Virus record (IMG/VR): IMGVR_UViG_3300020198_001494
Location: 1 to 64,000 of that record
Strand: one strand, 5' to 3'
Origin: a virus
DNA: 64,000 bases
Shown here in pieces: positions 40,777 through 48,500 of this stretch. The notes under the pieces are model-generated. The model had not been told where the DNA came from. It worked only from the letters and a program-made list of their open reading frames with translations, and searched no databases. A program made the translations under genes and the position numbers. Numbering within the stretch: the first letter of the stretch is position 1; each line of letters begins with the position of its first letter.

Positions 40777-42651
40777 TTACATAATCCTCTCAAATATATT
40801 ACTAATCATAGGCATATATCTAGGTTTAAATTCAAATTTCTCGCCAAACACATCTAAATAATACTGTTCAACAGAAACAACATGAATATCTCTCAATTTA
40901 ACTGAAATAGTATTACGTATGTGCCAGTCTGTAACAAATTTTACGGACAGATTAGCCATATACATCTGTTCTGTAGTATTATCTTCATAAACTTGTTCTG
41001 ACTCACCTTGCATAGATACTTCCTCTAATGCCAGCCCCTCAGAATCAAACATTTGCTTTTTAGACAAGAGGAACATATAAGTGAGATCTGCTATTTCTTC
41101 CTGCTGAATAGGGTCTAATGCAACAGCCGTAACATCAAATGATAAATTAAACTTTCCACCAAACTCATCTGCTACCACATCTCTTTTATCAAAAACTATA
41201 ACCATTTGTTTATCGCCTTTAGTAAGCCTTTTACCAAAGGATAAAATTACACCCGGTATAACCTCATTATTATATTGGTAAGGTTTTATCTCAAACGGTC
41301 CTAATGTATTTTGAACGTACATATAACTTGCTGTTACTATATCATTTTCTTGTGGTAATAAATTAAAAGAAATTTCATTTGTTGTACTATCAAAAGAAAA
41401 ATCTCCAGATTCTTTACTTAATAAGTGTCCATTAAATCTAACTTCAAGAGTTTTTGAAAGTATATTAGTATCTGATAGTTTATAACTTCCCTCAATGGCA
41501 AAAACTTCTGATACTGGTACATTATCTCTAACGGTAGTGTTATAATATAAATATGTTGCTAGCAAGCCTCTATTCGGCAGCAATTTTCTAGAAAAATTGA
41601 CTCTTTTCCTGTTTTCTACACTGAAAGTTAAACTCTGTCTTGGGGCGTATTTTTCTAAAGATTCACTTCTAAATATTGGAACATGATCTAAATAAATTTC
41701 TATGGATGATTCTAAAGGTTTTTCATCTGGTAACTCTATGTATGTTTCAAACCCAGATGTATTTTTCTTTAAAATTTTTCTAGTTACTTGAGAAAAAAAT
41801 GTCCACTCTGTACCAGCAATTAAAAGTCTGTTAAGAGATTTAGATAGTATATGAAATGCTCCCGGTCCCGGCTTTTTTAAAAATGTAACTGTTTTTTTAA
41901 TGCTATCATAAGTATAATAATCTTTTCCAAGAATAGTTTCGTCTACTATAAGACTAAAGTCATCATCAGCCACATCCATATTAAAAAATATGTAAGTTCC
42001 CTTAGCTGTCCCATAAGTCAGTGGGACACTATTTTTAGTAATCAATGGATCTACTACAAAATGAGATTCATCTACCATCTCTACGCCATAGTATCCGGCT
42101 AATGCTAAGGCTCTATATCTGTATCTAGCAGTAACAACAGACCCTAAAGGTGGAGGTATTGTTAACTTCACTACTCCTGTTAATCCATCTATATAAGAAA
42201 CGTGTGATTCTCTTCCATCTACCTTTATTTCTATAGAATTCATATCTGGTTTAGTTAAAATAACACTCTCACCATCATTATCTACAGAAACTACCGGTTT
42301 TTTAGATAACTGAAAAGATATATTAGTGCCTAATACTTGATTAGAAAGATCCTCTCTAACCAATGGAAACATATTTTTAGTATCTTCTCTGACCCACTCT
42401 ATAGACTGACCGGGGAAATCTGCTACATTAACTAAAGCCACATGTGAAAGAACTCTGCCGACGTAGTTATTAGCATCAAGCTTAACTTGATCGGCAGAGC
42501 TACTTTTTACTACTAATCCATACTTTGTTTGCTCATCATAAGGGAACTTATTAGATACCCTTACTTTACTATAAATAGGATGAGTTTTAAAAGACTCCTC
42601 TAGTTCGTAGATAAGCCTCCGCTTGACTGAATTAGTAAGCTGAAAGTAAAT
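40777..42651 (-). CDS. virion structural protein with Ig-like modules, probable AUU start
   Basis: The frame is open well upstream of GTG 42441, and the extra 70 residues read as normal protein (IYFQLTNSVKRRLIYELEES, later YGLVVKSSSADQVKL). No ATG, GTG or TTG occurs in this extension. I place the start at ATT 42651-42649, exactly nine bases after GGAGG (42665-42661), giving 624 residues. The same nine-base spacing occurs at other starts here (capsid, homing endonuclease, 46999-47553). The middle of the protein holds beta-sandwich modules like those in the sheath ('IEIKVDGRESHVSYIDG'). The C-terminal domain is mixed alpha/beta. It is probably a tail-completion or neck protein; function not recognised. 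The preceding HNH gene ends inside this ribosome-binding region. Confidence 0.7.
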   Translation of the reverse strand: MYFQLTNSVKRRLIYELEESFKTHPIYSKVRVSNKFPYDEQTKYGLVVKSSSADQVKLDANNYVGRVLSHVALVNVADFPGQSIEWVREDTKNMFPLVREDLSNQVLGTNISFQLSKKPVVSVDNDGESVILTKPDMNSIEIKVDGRESHVSYIDGLTGVVKLTIPPPLGSVVTARYRYRALALAGYYGVEMVDESHFVVDPLITKNSVPLTYGTAKGTYIFFNMDVADDDFSLIVDETILGKDYYTYDSIKKTVTFLKKPGPGAFHILSKSLNRLLIAGTEWTFFSQVTRKILKKNTSGFETYIELPDEKPLESSIEIYLDHVPIFRSESLEKYAPRQSLTFSVENRKRVNFSRKLLPNRGLLATYLYYNTTVRDNVPVSEVFAIEGSYKLSDTNILSKTLEVRFNGHLLSKESGDFSFDSTTNEISFNLLPQENDIVTASYMYVQNTLGPFEIKPYQYNNEVIPGVILSFGKRLTKGDKQMVIVFDKRDVVADEFGGKFNLSFDVTAVALDPIQQEEIADLTYMFLLSKKQMFDSEGLALEEVSMQGESEQVYEDNTTEQMYMANLSVKFVTDWHIRNTISVKLRDIHVVSVEQYYLDVFGEKFEFKPRYMPMISNIFERIM

Positions 42652-42665
42652 ATGATTAATCCTCC
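42649..42665 (-). promoter_or_regulatory. strong Shine-Dalgarno deciding an AUU start
   Basis: On the minus strand the sequence reads GGAGG-ATTAATCAT-ATT. The purine run is a near-ideal ribosome-binding site, and ATT is the only in-frame codon at a normal distance that differs from a standard start by one base. The HNH stop codon TAA falls inside the nine-base spacer. Confidence 0.6.
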
Positions 42666-43216
42666 ACTTTTTCAGTATTACATTTAACTAAAGAATGTGG
42701 GCAATATCCAAAATGTCCTAAAGAAAAATTACAATTCATACATAAAACTCTTAATCCAATATCTATAGGAAAGTTATTTTTCTTTAGCCATTCATAAAAA
42801 GATCCACCAACTTTATTTTTACCAAAAATAGTTTTTCTATGTTTTGCTCCATCATTATTAACATGATCTATAGATAAAAACTCTAAATTAGTTTCACCAC
42901 AACATTTACATATACACCCACCATAAGTATTAAATACTTGTAATTTTAAAGCTAGCCTTTTTGCTCTTTGATTAGAATTAATCCTATCTCTGTTACTATC
43001 TCTCCACTTTCTCGCCCAATCACGACATTTACAACATTTTTTAAAAAAACCTTCTACTTGATTTCCACACTCGCATAAACCATCTTTACGATTACGTTGT
43101 TTTCTTATTGGATCGTAACTATATCTACATAATCTACAATGTGACGATAGTCTACCTTTATAAGTAGAAAAATACTGATCCTCTTTTTCTACTCCGCACT
43201 TAGTACATTTTTTCAA
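42656..43216 (-). CDS. HNH homing endonuclease with zinc-binding cysteines
   Basis: This 186-residue protein starts at TTG 43216 (KKCTKCG) with no clear Shine-Dalgarno sequence. It has several CxxC pairs: CTKC, CRLC, CECG, CCKC and CKCC. The HNH core follows: 'FLSIDHVNNDGAKHRK' supplies the first His, and 'GLRVLCMNCNFSLGHFGYCP' supplies the zinc and Asn region. This layout is typical of phage-borne HNH nucleases that spread by cutting intron-less or gene-less alleles. The gene is squeezed between the 412-residue protein (23 bases away) and the AUU-start structural gene, so it is probably a recent intergenic insertion. There is no room for a full group I intron core on either side. Confidence 0.85.
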   Translation of the reverse strand: MKKCTKCGVEKEDQYFSTYKGRLSSHCRLCRYSYDPIRKQRNRKDGLCECGNQVEGFFKKCCKCRDWARKWRDSNRDRINSNQRAKRLALKLQVFNTYGGCICKCCGETNLEFLSIDHVNNDGAKHRKTIFGKNKVGGSFYEWLKKNNFPIDIGLRVLCMNCNFSLGHFGYCPHSLVKCNTEKVED

Positions 43217-43239
43217 AACTACACCATAAAAATTTTTAC

Positions 43240-44478
43240 TTATTTCTTTTTATTCTTTTTAGAAGCGGCTTTTACAGCCTCTTGAGAAATTACTTTCTTT
43301 TTTGGTGACTCTTTCTTTGGGGCTGGCTTAAGTTCTGGTTTTTTAGTAATATTATCAAATTTTACACGTTTCGTAGGATCTGAAGCAATACCAATCGCTA
43401 CATCTTTTAAAAGATCTCTTGATTTCTGACTACCTGGGGTTTTTACCGCCTTTCCTACATCTTTAACACTTTTACCCAAACCAACTTGCTTATCTAAACG
43501 TCTTATAGAAATGTCCTGTTCCGCCCAGTTCTTTCCTAATGATTTAGAAAAATCTGAAGATAGGTTATCTACTCTTTTTCTACTTTTACCTATATTTTTT
43601 ACTTTACTATAATCCTTACTTAGGTCTAAATCAGACTTCTTATTTATCTTCCTCTCTAAAGACTTTCTAGCTACCTTATTACCTTTATTGCAAGAGCAAT
43701 TACCACAACAATTGCCACTACCACAATTATTACCGCAATTAGCACAAATAACCATAGCTAACTTTGGATTCTGTGTACGAATATTATTAAGCATAGCTTT
43801 TCTAGCTACTACAGGCATAAACTCATCTAAAGTTTTACCAGTATCCATCTCAGGAGTAAAGTTAGCGGCATTGCCTGTATAAGTGGTAACACCGTCTTCA
43901 TGGGATAAATACTGTTTTTTATACCAATGTAAGCCTTTATTACTGTCTAGATTGTCTTGAATGAAAGTACCGGAATTCTTATGCTCACCGATAGTGTCTT
44001 CGATACCAGGATGAAGCTGACTGGCTAACTTGATTAAATCTTGAGCTACCTTTAGTAACTTACTATCAACATTTTTTCTAGAAGCTTTCTTAGATACCTT
44101 ATTCTGCATAGCTTTTCTAGCTATCATAGGCTGTCTAGGAGCAGAGCCTCCAGAATAAAGTTCCTGAACTTTTTGATCTACAGTTTTCGGATAAAAATCA
44201 GAATTATGTGTCTGATCACCATAAACATTCATGGCGTCACTGGTGGCTTCCTCTATTGAAGGAGTATAAAACTCATCCTCTGGAATCTCAGCACCATGCT
44301 GTTGTGGTAGATACTGTTGACGATACCAACTATATGTCTTATTGATATCAATATTATCTTGTACTTTTTCACCAGAGTTGATATGTGCGCCAATCTGGTC
44401 TTCAATACCAGGAGCCAAAAGGCTGGCTAATTTTGCTAACTCTGAAGCCATCTCTAATTTTTCGGATCTCTTTGACAT
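43240..44478 (-). CDS. virion-associated protein with internal duplication and Cys cluster
   Basis: This 412-residue protein starts at ATG 44478. Two about-50-residue copies are visible, near residues 10-60 and 142-195: 'PGIEDQIGAHINSG' with 'YSWYRQQYL', and 'PGIEDTIGEHKNSG' with 'HWYKKQYL'. Each is preceded by a KLAS-type helix. Two 'ARKAM' segments (PMIARKAM, PVVARKAM) and a variant VARKSL follow. In the middle lies a cysteine cluster of eight Cys in about 22 residues (CANCGNNCGSGNCCGNCSC). The C-terminal part is basic and Lys-rich. I do not recognise a family. Location among neck genes suggests a virion or assembly role, perhaps in metal-linked oligomerisation. Confidence 0.55.
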   Translation of the reverse strand: MSKRSEKLEMASELAKLASLLAPGIEDQIGAHINSGEKVQDNIDINKTYSWYRQQYLPQQHGAEIPEDEFYTPSIEEATSDAMNVYGDQTHNSDFYPKTVDQKVQELYSGGSAPRQPMIARKAMQNKVSKKASRKNVDSKLLKVAQDLIKLASQLHPGIEDTIGEHKNSGTFIQDNLDSNKGLHWYKKQYLSHEDGVTTYTGNAANFTPEMDTGKTLDEFMPVVARKAMLNNIRTQNPKLAMVICANCGNNCGSGNCCGNCSCNKGNKVARKSLERKINKKSDLDLSKDYSKVKNIGKSRKRVDNLSSDFSKSLGKNWAEQDISIRRLDKQVGLGKSVKDVGKAVKTPGSQKSRDLLKDVAIGIASDPTKRVKFDNITKKPELKPAPKKESPKKKVISQEAVKAASKKNKKK

Positions 44479-44578
44479 CTAATAACCCTCTAATACTTGT
44501 TAAAAGCACCTTGGCTTTGTGGTAGATATGAAAAACCTAACATACAATAACAAATAACTATTAATAAATTAAAAAATT

Positions 44579-45976
44579 CTACTCTATAACCTTAATAATT
44601 GGAATCATATCAACGATAAAGGATCTTCTTGATCTATTAAAATCATTAGTAAGTTTATCTTCTAAATCATATGCATCGTCTTCCATTTGTTTTTTACGTA
44701 ATCTTTCTCTCTGACGTTTTTCAGCTTTCTCTAACTCTTTACGCCTTCTTTCATCCTCTTTCTTTATACTGTTATACTCTTTTAACCTTCTCGCTTCTTC
44801 TCTGGCTTTATTGATTTCTTCACGTCTTTTACGTTTAGACTCCTCTAAATCTCGCCTAGTTTTAACACTGCTTTCTAAATCTTTATCTTTTTCTTGCTGC
44901 TTATTTTGTAATCTCTGTTTTTCATCTTTGATAGAATCTGGCTCATCTTTATTATCAGACTCCTCTACTGTGAATTTCTTCTCGGTTTTCCTCTTAGGCT
45001 TTTCTGTCCTCTTGATATCTTCCTCATCTTCTCTAACTTTTATAACCTTTTGCTCAAGCTCACCCTCTGGGGAATCTTTTAAATCTCTAAGGAATGGAGA
45101 TTTTCTCTCTTCGTCTTCTTTTAGCTCTGATCTTTCCAAAGATTCTAAAGGCTCTTCCTTACCTTCCTCAACAGTAAATGGTTTTGTTGGTATTGGTTCT
45201 GGAAGCTCCTCTGGCTCCTCTTTTATCTCAATCTCTTTACCAACATCAGTCTCTTTTACTTCAGCTAAATCTTCCTCACCTGGACGCATTGGAATAGGTC
45301 TTTCATTTAAATCAGCAAGATCATCCGGAGTAAGTATATCCTCTACTTCTTCTACTTTAGTTACTGGCTCTTTTTCTTCCTCTAGAAACTCATCAGTAAA
45401 TGGACCTTTTTCAATAGGCTCTTTTTCTTCAATCTCTGGTTCAAACTCTTCTGGTTTTTTAGCAGTATCCCAATCCATTTTATTTAGCATTCTACGTAAT
45501 GCCACATAAACATGCTTACAAACTAAATTCTTTCCAGCAGGATCTCTTTTATTAGGAGCTACCAAAAGTCCTCTTGGTGGGTTACCTGGGCTTGTATAAA
45601 GAGCACCATCGTTATATAAATGATACTGACTACCGTAATATAGAAAAGCTGGACAACTACAATTCACTTTAGCCCTAATGTCATGCTTATCGAAAACAGT
45701 ATTTGGATCGTCTAATAATTGAACGTTCACAGTATGTCCAGACGGATCGGAGTAATATTCACCACACCTAACATCCCAAGACCAAACACCACTACTTTGA
45801 TTAATTTTCTGTAATGCTGTTGTACAGTTATATGACTTATTTTTAAATTCAGAATTACTATTAGCTAATTCATCTAAAGATAAATAAGCTATTTTAATGT
45901 TTTTTAAATAAACGTCTCCTATCTTTACTATAACACCTAGTAAAGTTTCTGTTTTTACCGCGTATCTAAAAAACAC
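44579..45976 (-). CDS. SWIM zinc-finger protein with long charged coiled coil
   Basis: This 465-residue protein starts at GTG 45976, one base after the stop of the actin-like gene, so the two are translationally linked. The N-terminal 170 residues contain a SWIM-type zinc finger: Cys106 and Cys108 in 'VNCSCPAFLYYG' and Cys153 and His155 in 'NLVCKHVYVALRR', the CxC...CxH pattern. SWIM fingers mediate nucleic-acid or protein binding. Residues about 170-360 are extremely acidic and Pro/Glu-rich, and 350-450 are a Glu/Lys/Arg coiled coil. Because of its pairing with the ATPase it may be a DNA- or partner-binding adaptor. The domain call is solid; the function is inference. Confidence 0.7.
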   Translation of the reverse strand: MFFRYAVKTETLLGVIVKIGDVYLKNIKIAYLSLDELANSNSEFKNKSYNCTTALQKINQSSGVWSWDVRCGEYYSDPSGHTVNVQLLDDPNTVFDKHDIRAKVNCSCPAFLYYGSQYHLYNDGALYTSPGNPPRGLLVAPNKRDPAGKNLVCKHVYVALRRMLNKMDWDTAKKPEEFEPEIEEKEPIEKGPFTDEFLEEEKEPVTKVEEVEDILTPDDLADLNERPIPMRPGEEDLAEVKETDVGKEIEIKEEPEELPEPIPTKPFTVEEGKEEPLESLERSELKEDEERKSPFLRDLKDSPEGELEQKVIKVREDEEDIKRTEKPKRKTEKKFTVEESDNKDEPDSIKDEKQRLQNKQQEKDKDLESSVKTRRDLEESKRKRREEINKAREEARRLKEYNSIKKEDERRRKELEKAEKRQRERLRKKQMEDDAYDLEDKLTNDFNRSRRSFIVDMIPIIKVIE

Positions 45977-45977
45977 T

Positions 45978-46988
45978 TTATGACTCTAGCAAAGCTCCTA
46001 CTAATAGTCCTCTAGCAATAGCTGTTAGAGGTTCTTTAGCTAATTTTATATCACTCACTTTAAATGGAAATTTAGATTTATATTCATTAAATGTTTTTAT
46101 AAAAAGATCAACAAACCCAGGAGCCATCGTTGTACCACCGGCTAATACTATTGGAATTGAATCAGGTATCTCAGCTTGTACTTTTTTCATTTCTAATAAC
46201 ATCAAATCTAATGATTTCGATATCATAGCCTGGTAATAAAATGCTATGGCCTCTTCCTCTTTTGTTGCAAAAGAGGAAGAATTAAGATTAACTCCCTTCT
46301 CTTTAATAGCTTGTATTCTAGTTGCTGTGCTGCTAACTGCTTTGCCACTATTAGTGTCTATCCAATCGCCTCCGAGTTGTATACTGAACTGTAGTAAAGG
46401 CATTGTCATATAACTAAGACAGAAATTAAACATTCCTGCCCCTATAGAAATAGAAATACCTGTAAAATTAGTATCTTTAAGCTCTGAGTAGCATATAGCA
46501 AGAGCCTCGTTCATAGGAACCGGGTTAAATCCCAAACCTTGTATTATATTATAAAATACTTTCTCGTGATATATATTATTTACACTCTTATCATCAACTG
46601 GATTAGCTGGAACAGAATAAAAAACCTGTTCACCACTTACAACTGGTTTACCTAAAAGACTTCTTACCATAGCAGTAAGTATTTCTCCAGAAGTATTTAA
46701 CTCCTCTGGGGAAATAATACCTTTACTTAGCGGCCTCCTAGCTTCTCTCTTAAGCAAATTAGCAAAATTTATAGCTTCCTCACCAATTACATAAAGCTCA
46801 TTATCTTTCTCGATAGTAAGAGCGCCTGTCATTTTTATTGTATTTTTAACAAAAGACTCGTTAGATATATCTATAAAAGCATCACGCATTCTACCTATAA
46901 CAATATTACCGTCTTTACTTTTTGCTGCGGAAATAAGATTAGACGTACCTACGTCTAGCCCTCTACCAGGTATAAAATCTGAAGACAC
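45978..46988 (-). CDS. actin/MreB/Hsp70-fold ATPase
   Basis: This 336-residue protein shows the five actin-superfamily signatures in order: phosphate-1 'GLDVGTSNLISAAK' (residues 10-23), connect-1 'PVPMNEALAICYSE' (156-169), phosphate-2 'SISIGAGMFNFCLSY' (179-193), the adenosine motif 'PIVLAGGTTMAPGF' (279-292), and connect-2 'EPLTAIARGLLVGA' (319-332). The last is the pattern of MreB and DnaK. It should bind ATP and may polymerise or act as a chaperone. At 336 residues it is about as long as MreB and lacks the Hsp70 substrate domain. Start GTG 46988 has an excellent AGGTGG site. It lies among neck and tail structural genes and is tightly coupled to the SWIM gene. Whether it forms filaments, chaperones assembly or partitions DNA cannot be told. 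Confidence 0.8.
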   Translation of the reverse strand: MSSDFIPGRGLDVGTSNLISAAKSKDGNIVIGRMRDAFIDISNESFVKNTIKMTGALTIEKDNELYVIGEEAINFANLLKREARRPLSKGIISPEELNTSGEILTAMVRSLLGKPVVSGEQVFYSVPANPVDDKSVNNIYHEKVFYNIIQGLGFNPVPMNEALAICYSELKDTNFTGISISIGAGMFNFCLSYMTMPLLQFSIQLGGDWIDTNSGKAVSSTATRIQAIKEKGVNLNSSSFATKEEEAIAFYYQAMISKSLDLMLLEMKKVQAEIPDSIPIVLAGGTTMAPGFVDLFIKTFNEYKSKFPFKVSDIKLAKEPLTAIARGLLVGALLES

Positions 46989-46998
46989 GAAAAACCAC

Positions 46999-47553
46999 CT
47001 ACTTCTTTTTTATCTTTTTAATTGCTTTAACAGCAGAATCAGTATCTATAATGGATCCAGAGCTTTCTTGTTTTACTGAGCCTATATCGGGTACATTATC
47101 TGTTTTAATCTTAGGAACGAATACAGGAGCGTCTAAAGAAATACCGCCACTATTATCAAGAGGTGCTGAAGGTTTAGCATTTTGTTGTAATGGGGCATGA
47201 ACATTATCTACTTTATTTCTCAAACCTACTAATTGATTAAATACTTCCTCAATTATTCCCGCTAGTCTACCTACTTGAGCTTTTAAATCTTCAAACTCCG
47301 AAACACTAACTGCCGGAGTATTAGATACATTAACTTTAGATGGTGGTTTAGGTCCAATCCTTCTATTGGGATCTGACATAGCCTGTCTTAATTCTGCGCC
47401 AGATACCTCAACTAACCAATGCTTCAGAATAGCTTCTTTAACCATTGGATTACTAATCTGATCGTCATCTAGCCAATTTATGTCGCCGTATTTCCAAATA
47501 TGCCCTGTTTCTAAATCCATTATACCGTGTACTGTAGATCTATATGAAATCAC
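46999..47553 (-). CDS. coiled-coil protein of unknown function
   Basis: This 184-residue protein starts at GTG 47553 with GGAGG exactly nine bases upstream. The N-terminal 70 residues look folded (IWKYGDINWLDDDQISNP). A central coiled coil follows (EFEDLKAQVGRLAGIIEEVF), then a low-complexity, Pro/Ser-rich linker and a Lys-rich end (AIKKIKKK). It lies 10 bases upstream of the actin-like ATPase gene and probably acts with it or with neck assembly. No known family was recognised. Confidence 0.5.
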   Translation of the reverse strand: MISYRSTVHGIMDLETGHIWKYGDINWLDDDQISNPMVKEAILKHWLVEVSGAELRQAMSDPNRRIGPKPPSKVNVSNTPAVSVSEFEDLKAQVGRLAGIIEEVFNQLVGLRNKVDNVHAPLQQNAKPSAPLDNSGGISLDAPVFVPKIKTDNVPDIGSVKQESSGSIIDTDSAVKAIKKIKKK

Positions 47554-47587
47554 AAATTAAATCCTCCGTCACATATAAATAAATTAT

Positions 47588-48496
47588 TTATAATCTACTC
47601 TTTATTAAAATTTCAATACATTTATATAACTCCTCATATAAAGGAGAAAAATCAAAAACATTAAAATCTATATTATCATCCTCACTAACAGTATCGTCTA
47701 TTTTTTTAGATATCTTTTTAGTTCCCCATTTTTTATTTAAAACTTTTTCTCTTTCCTCTTTCCAAGAGACTTTTCTACTGCCCCACACTGACACAGTACC
47801 TCTTGCTACTATACGGTTATTATTACCCCATACAGAAGCCTTTCCTGGCACAATAGGAACCTTTTTAGTACCCCATTTTTTTAACCTACCTGGTGGTTTA
47901 ATAACCGTTCTTGTACCACTAACTAAAACCTTACCTTTTTCAATTTTATCTTGCTCTCTTTTTTTTCTAAACTCTTCTGGTGTCTCAATCCTGCCTCTAA
48001 CCCTATTTTTAGGGGTAATTCCTTTCATATACAAAATATCTCTCTCTATAGCATCTATCTGCTCAACTCTTTCTTTACTATTTATCAACCCCTTTCTGTA
48101 TAAATTCTCTACCTCATCTTTTCTAGCATTTAAGCTACCACTAATACGCTTATCTTTACTTGAAACCCTTCCGTACCTACTTAAAACGTCTCTCTGATCT
48201 TTCCCAACACTTCTTTTAGACTTTTTAGTAGGTGTTTTAAATTTAATATCAAAACCTACTTCAAATTTTTGACTACTTTCTGTATTTAACACAATTCTAG
48301 TAAATACACTAATGTTAAGTAAACTTTTTACGTATTCTTTATCCCCAGAAAAATTTTTTGTTCTTTCTATAACTCTAAACGCAAGCATTTTTAATCTATT
48401 TGAGGACATAGTATTAAATGTTTTTCTAAGATCATGATCAGATAAAGCGTCAATTAATAAATCTTCAAGGCTACCCTCTATTTTTATATCAAGCAT
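47588..48496 (-). CDS. basic protein with Trp-Gly repeats
   Basis: This 302-residue protein starts at ATG 48496. The N-terminal 90 residues are helical, and the middle is strongly basic. Four Trp-Gly motifs lie in the last third (KKWGTKKVP, ASVWGNNNR, VSVWGSRKV, KKWGTKKIS), spaced about 13-30 residues apart, followed by an acidic C-terminus. The repeat suggests multiple short binding elements. High positive charge is compatible with DNA or capsid contact. Start and stop are four bases from the next gene upstream, so it is in one operon with the neck genes. Function unknown. Confidence 0.5.
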   Translation of the reverse strand: MLDIKIEGSLEDLLIDALSDHDLRKTFNTMSSNRLKMLAFRVIERTKNFSGDKEYVKSLLNISVFTRIVLNTESSQKFEVGFDIKFKTPTKKSKRSVGKDQRDVLSRYGRVSSKDKRISGSLNARKDEVENLYRKGLINSKERVEQIDAIERDILYMKGITPKNRVRGRIETPEEFRKKREQDKIEKGKVLVSGTRTVIKPPGRLKKWGTKKVPIVPGKASVWGNNNRIVARGTVSVWGSRKVSWKEEREKVLNKKWGTKKISKKIDDTVSEDDNIDFNVFDFSPLYEELYKCIEILIKSRL

Positions 48497-48500
48497 AAAA

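Noticed and set aside
42442-43239. Group I intron carrying the HNH gene
   Set aside because: The HNH frame occupies almost the entire interval, leaving 23 bases upstream and none downstream, so there is no room for a catalytic core. A start-codon change explains the open frame better.
44503-44518. Small hairpin aaagc/gcttt as terminator after the SWIM gene
   Set aside because: The stem is only five base pairs and lies about 60 bases past the stop, with a short T run, so it is too weak to call.
44811-45509. Plus-strand 232-residue Ser-rich ORF
   Set aside because: It is the shadow of the Glu/Lys/Asp-rich region of the SWIM gene on the other strand.
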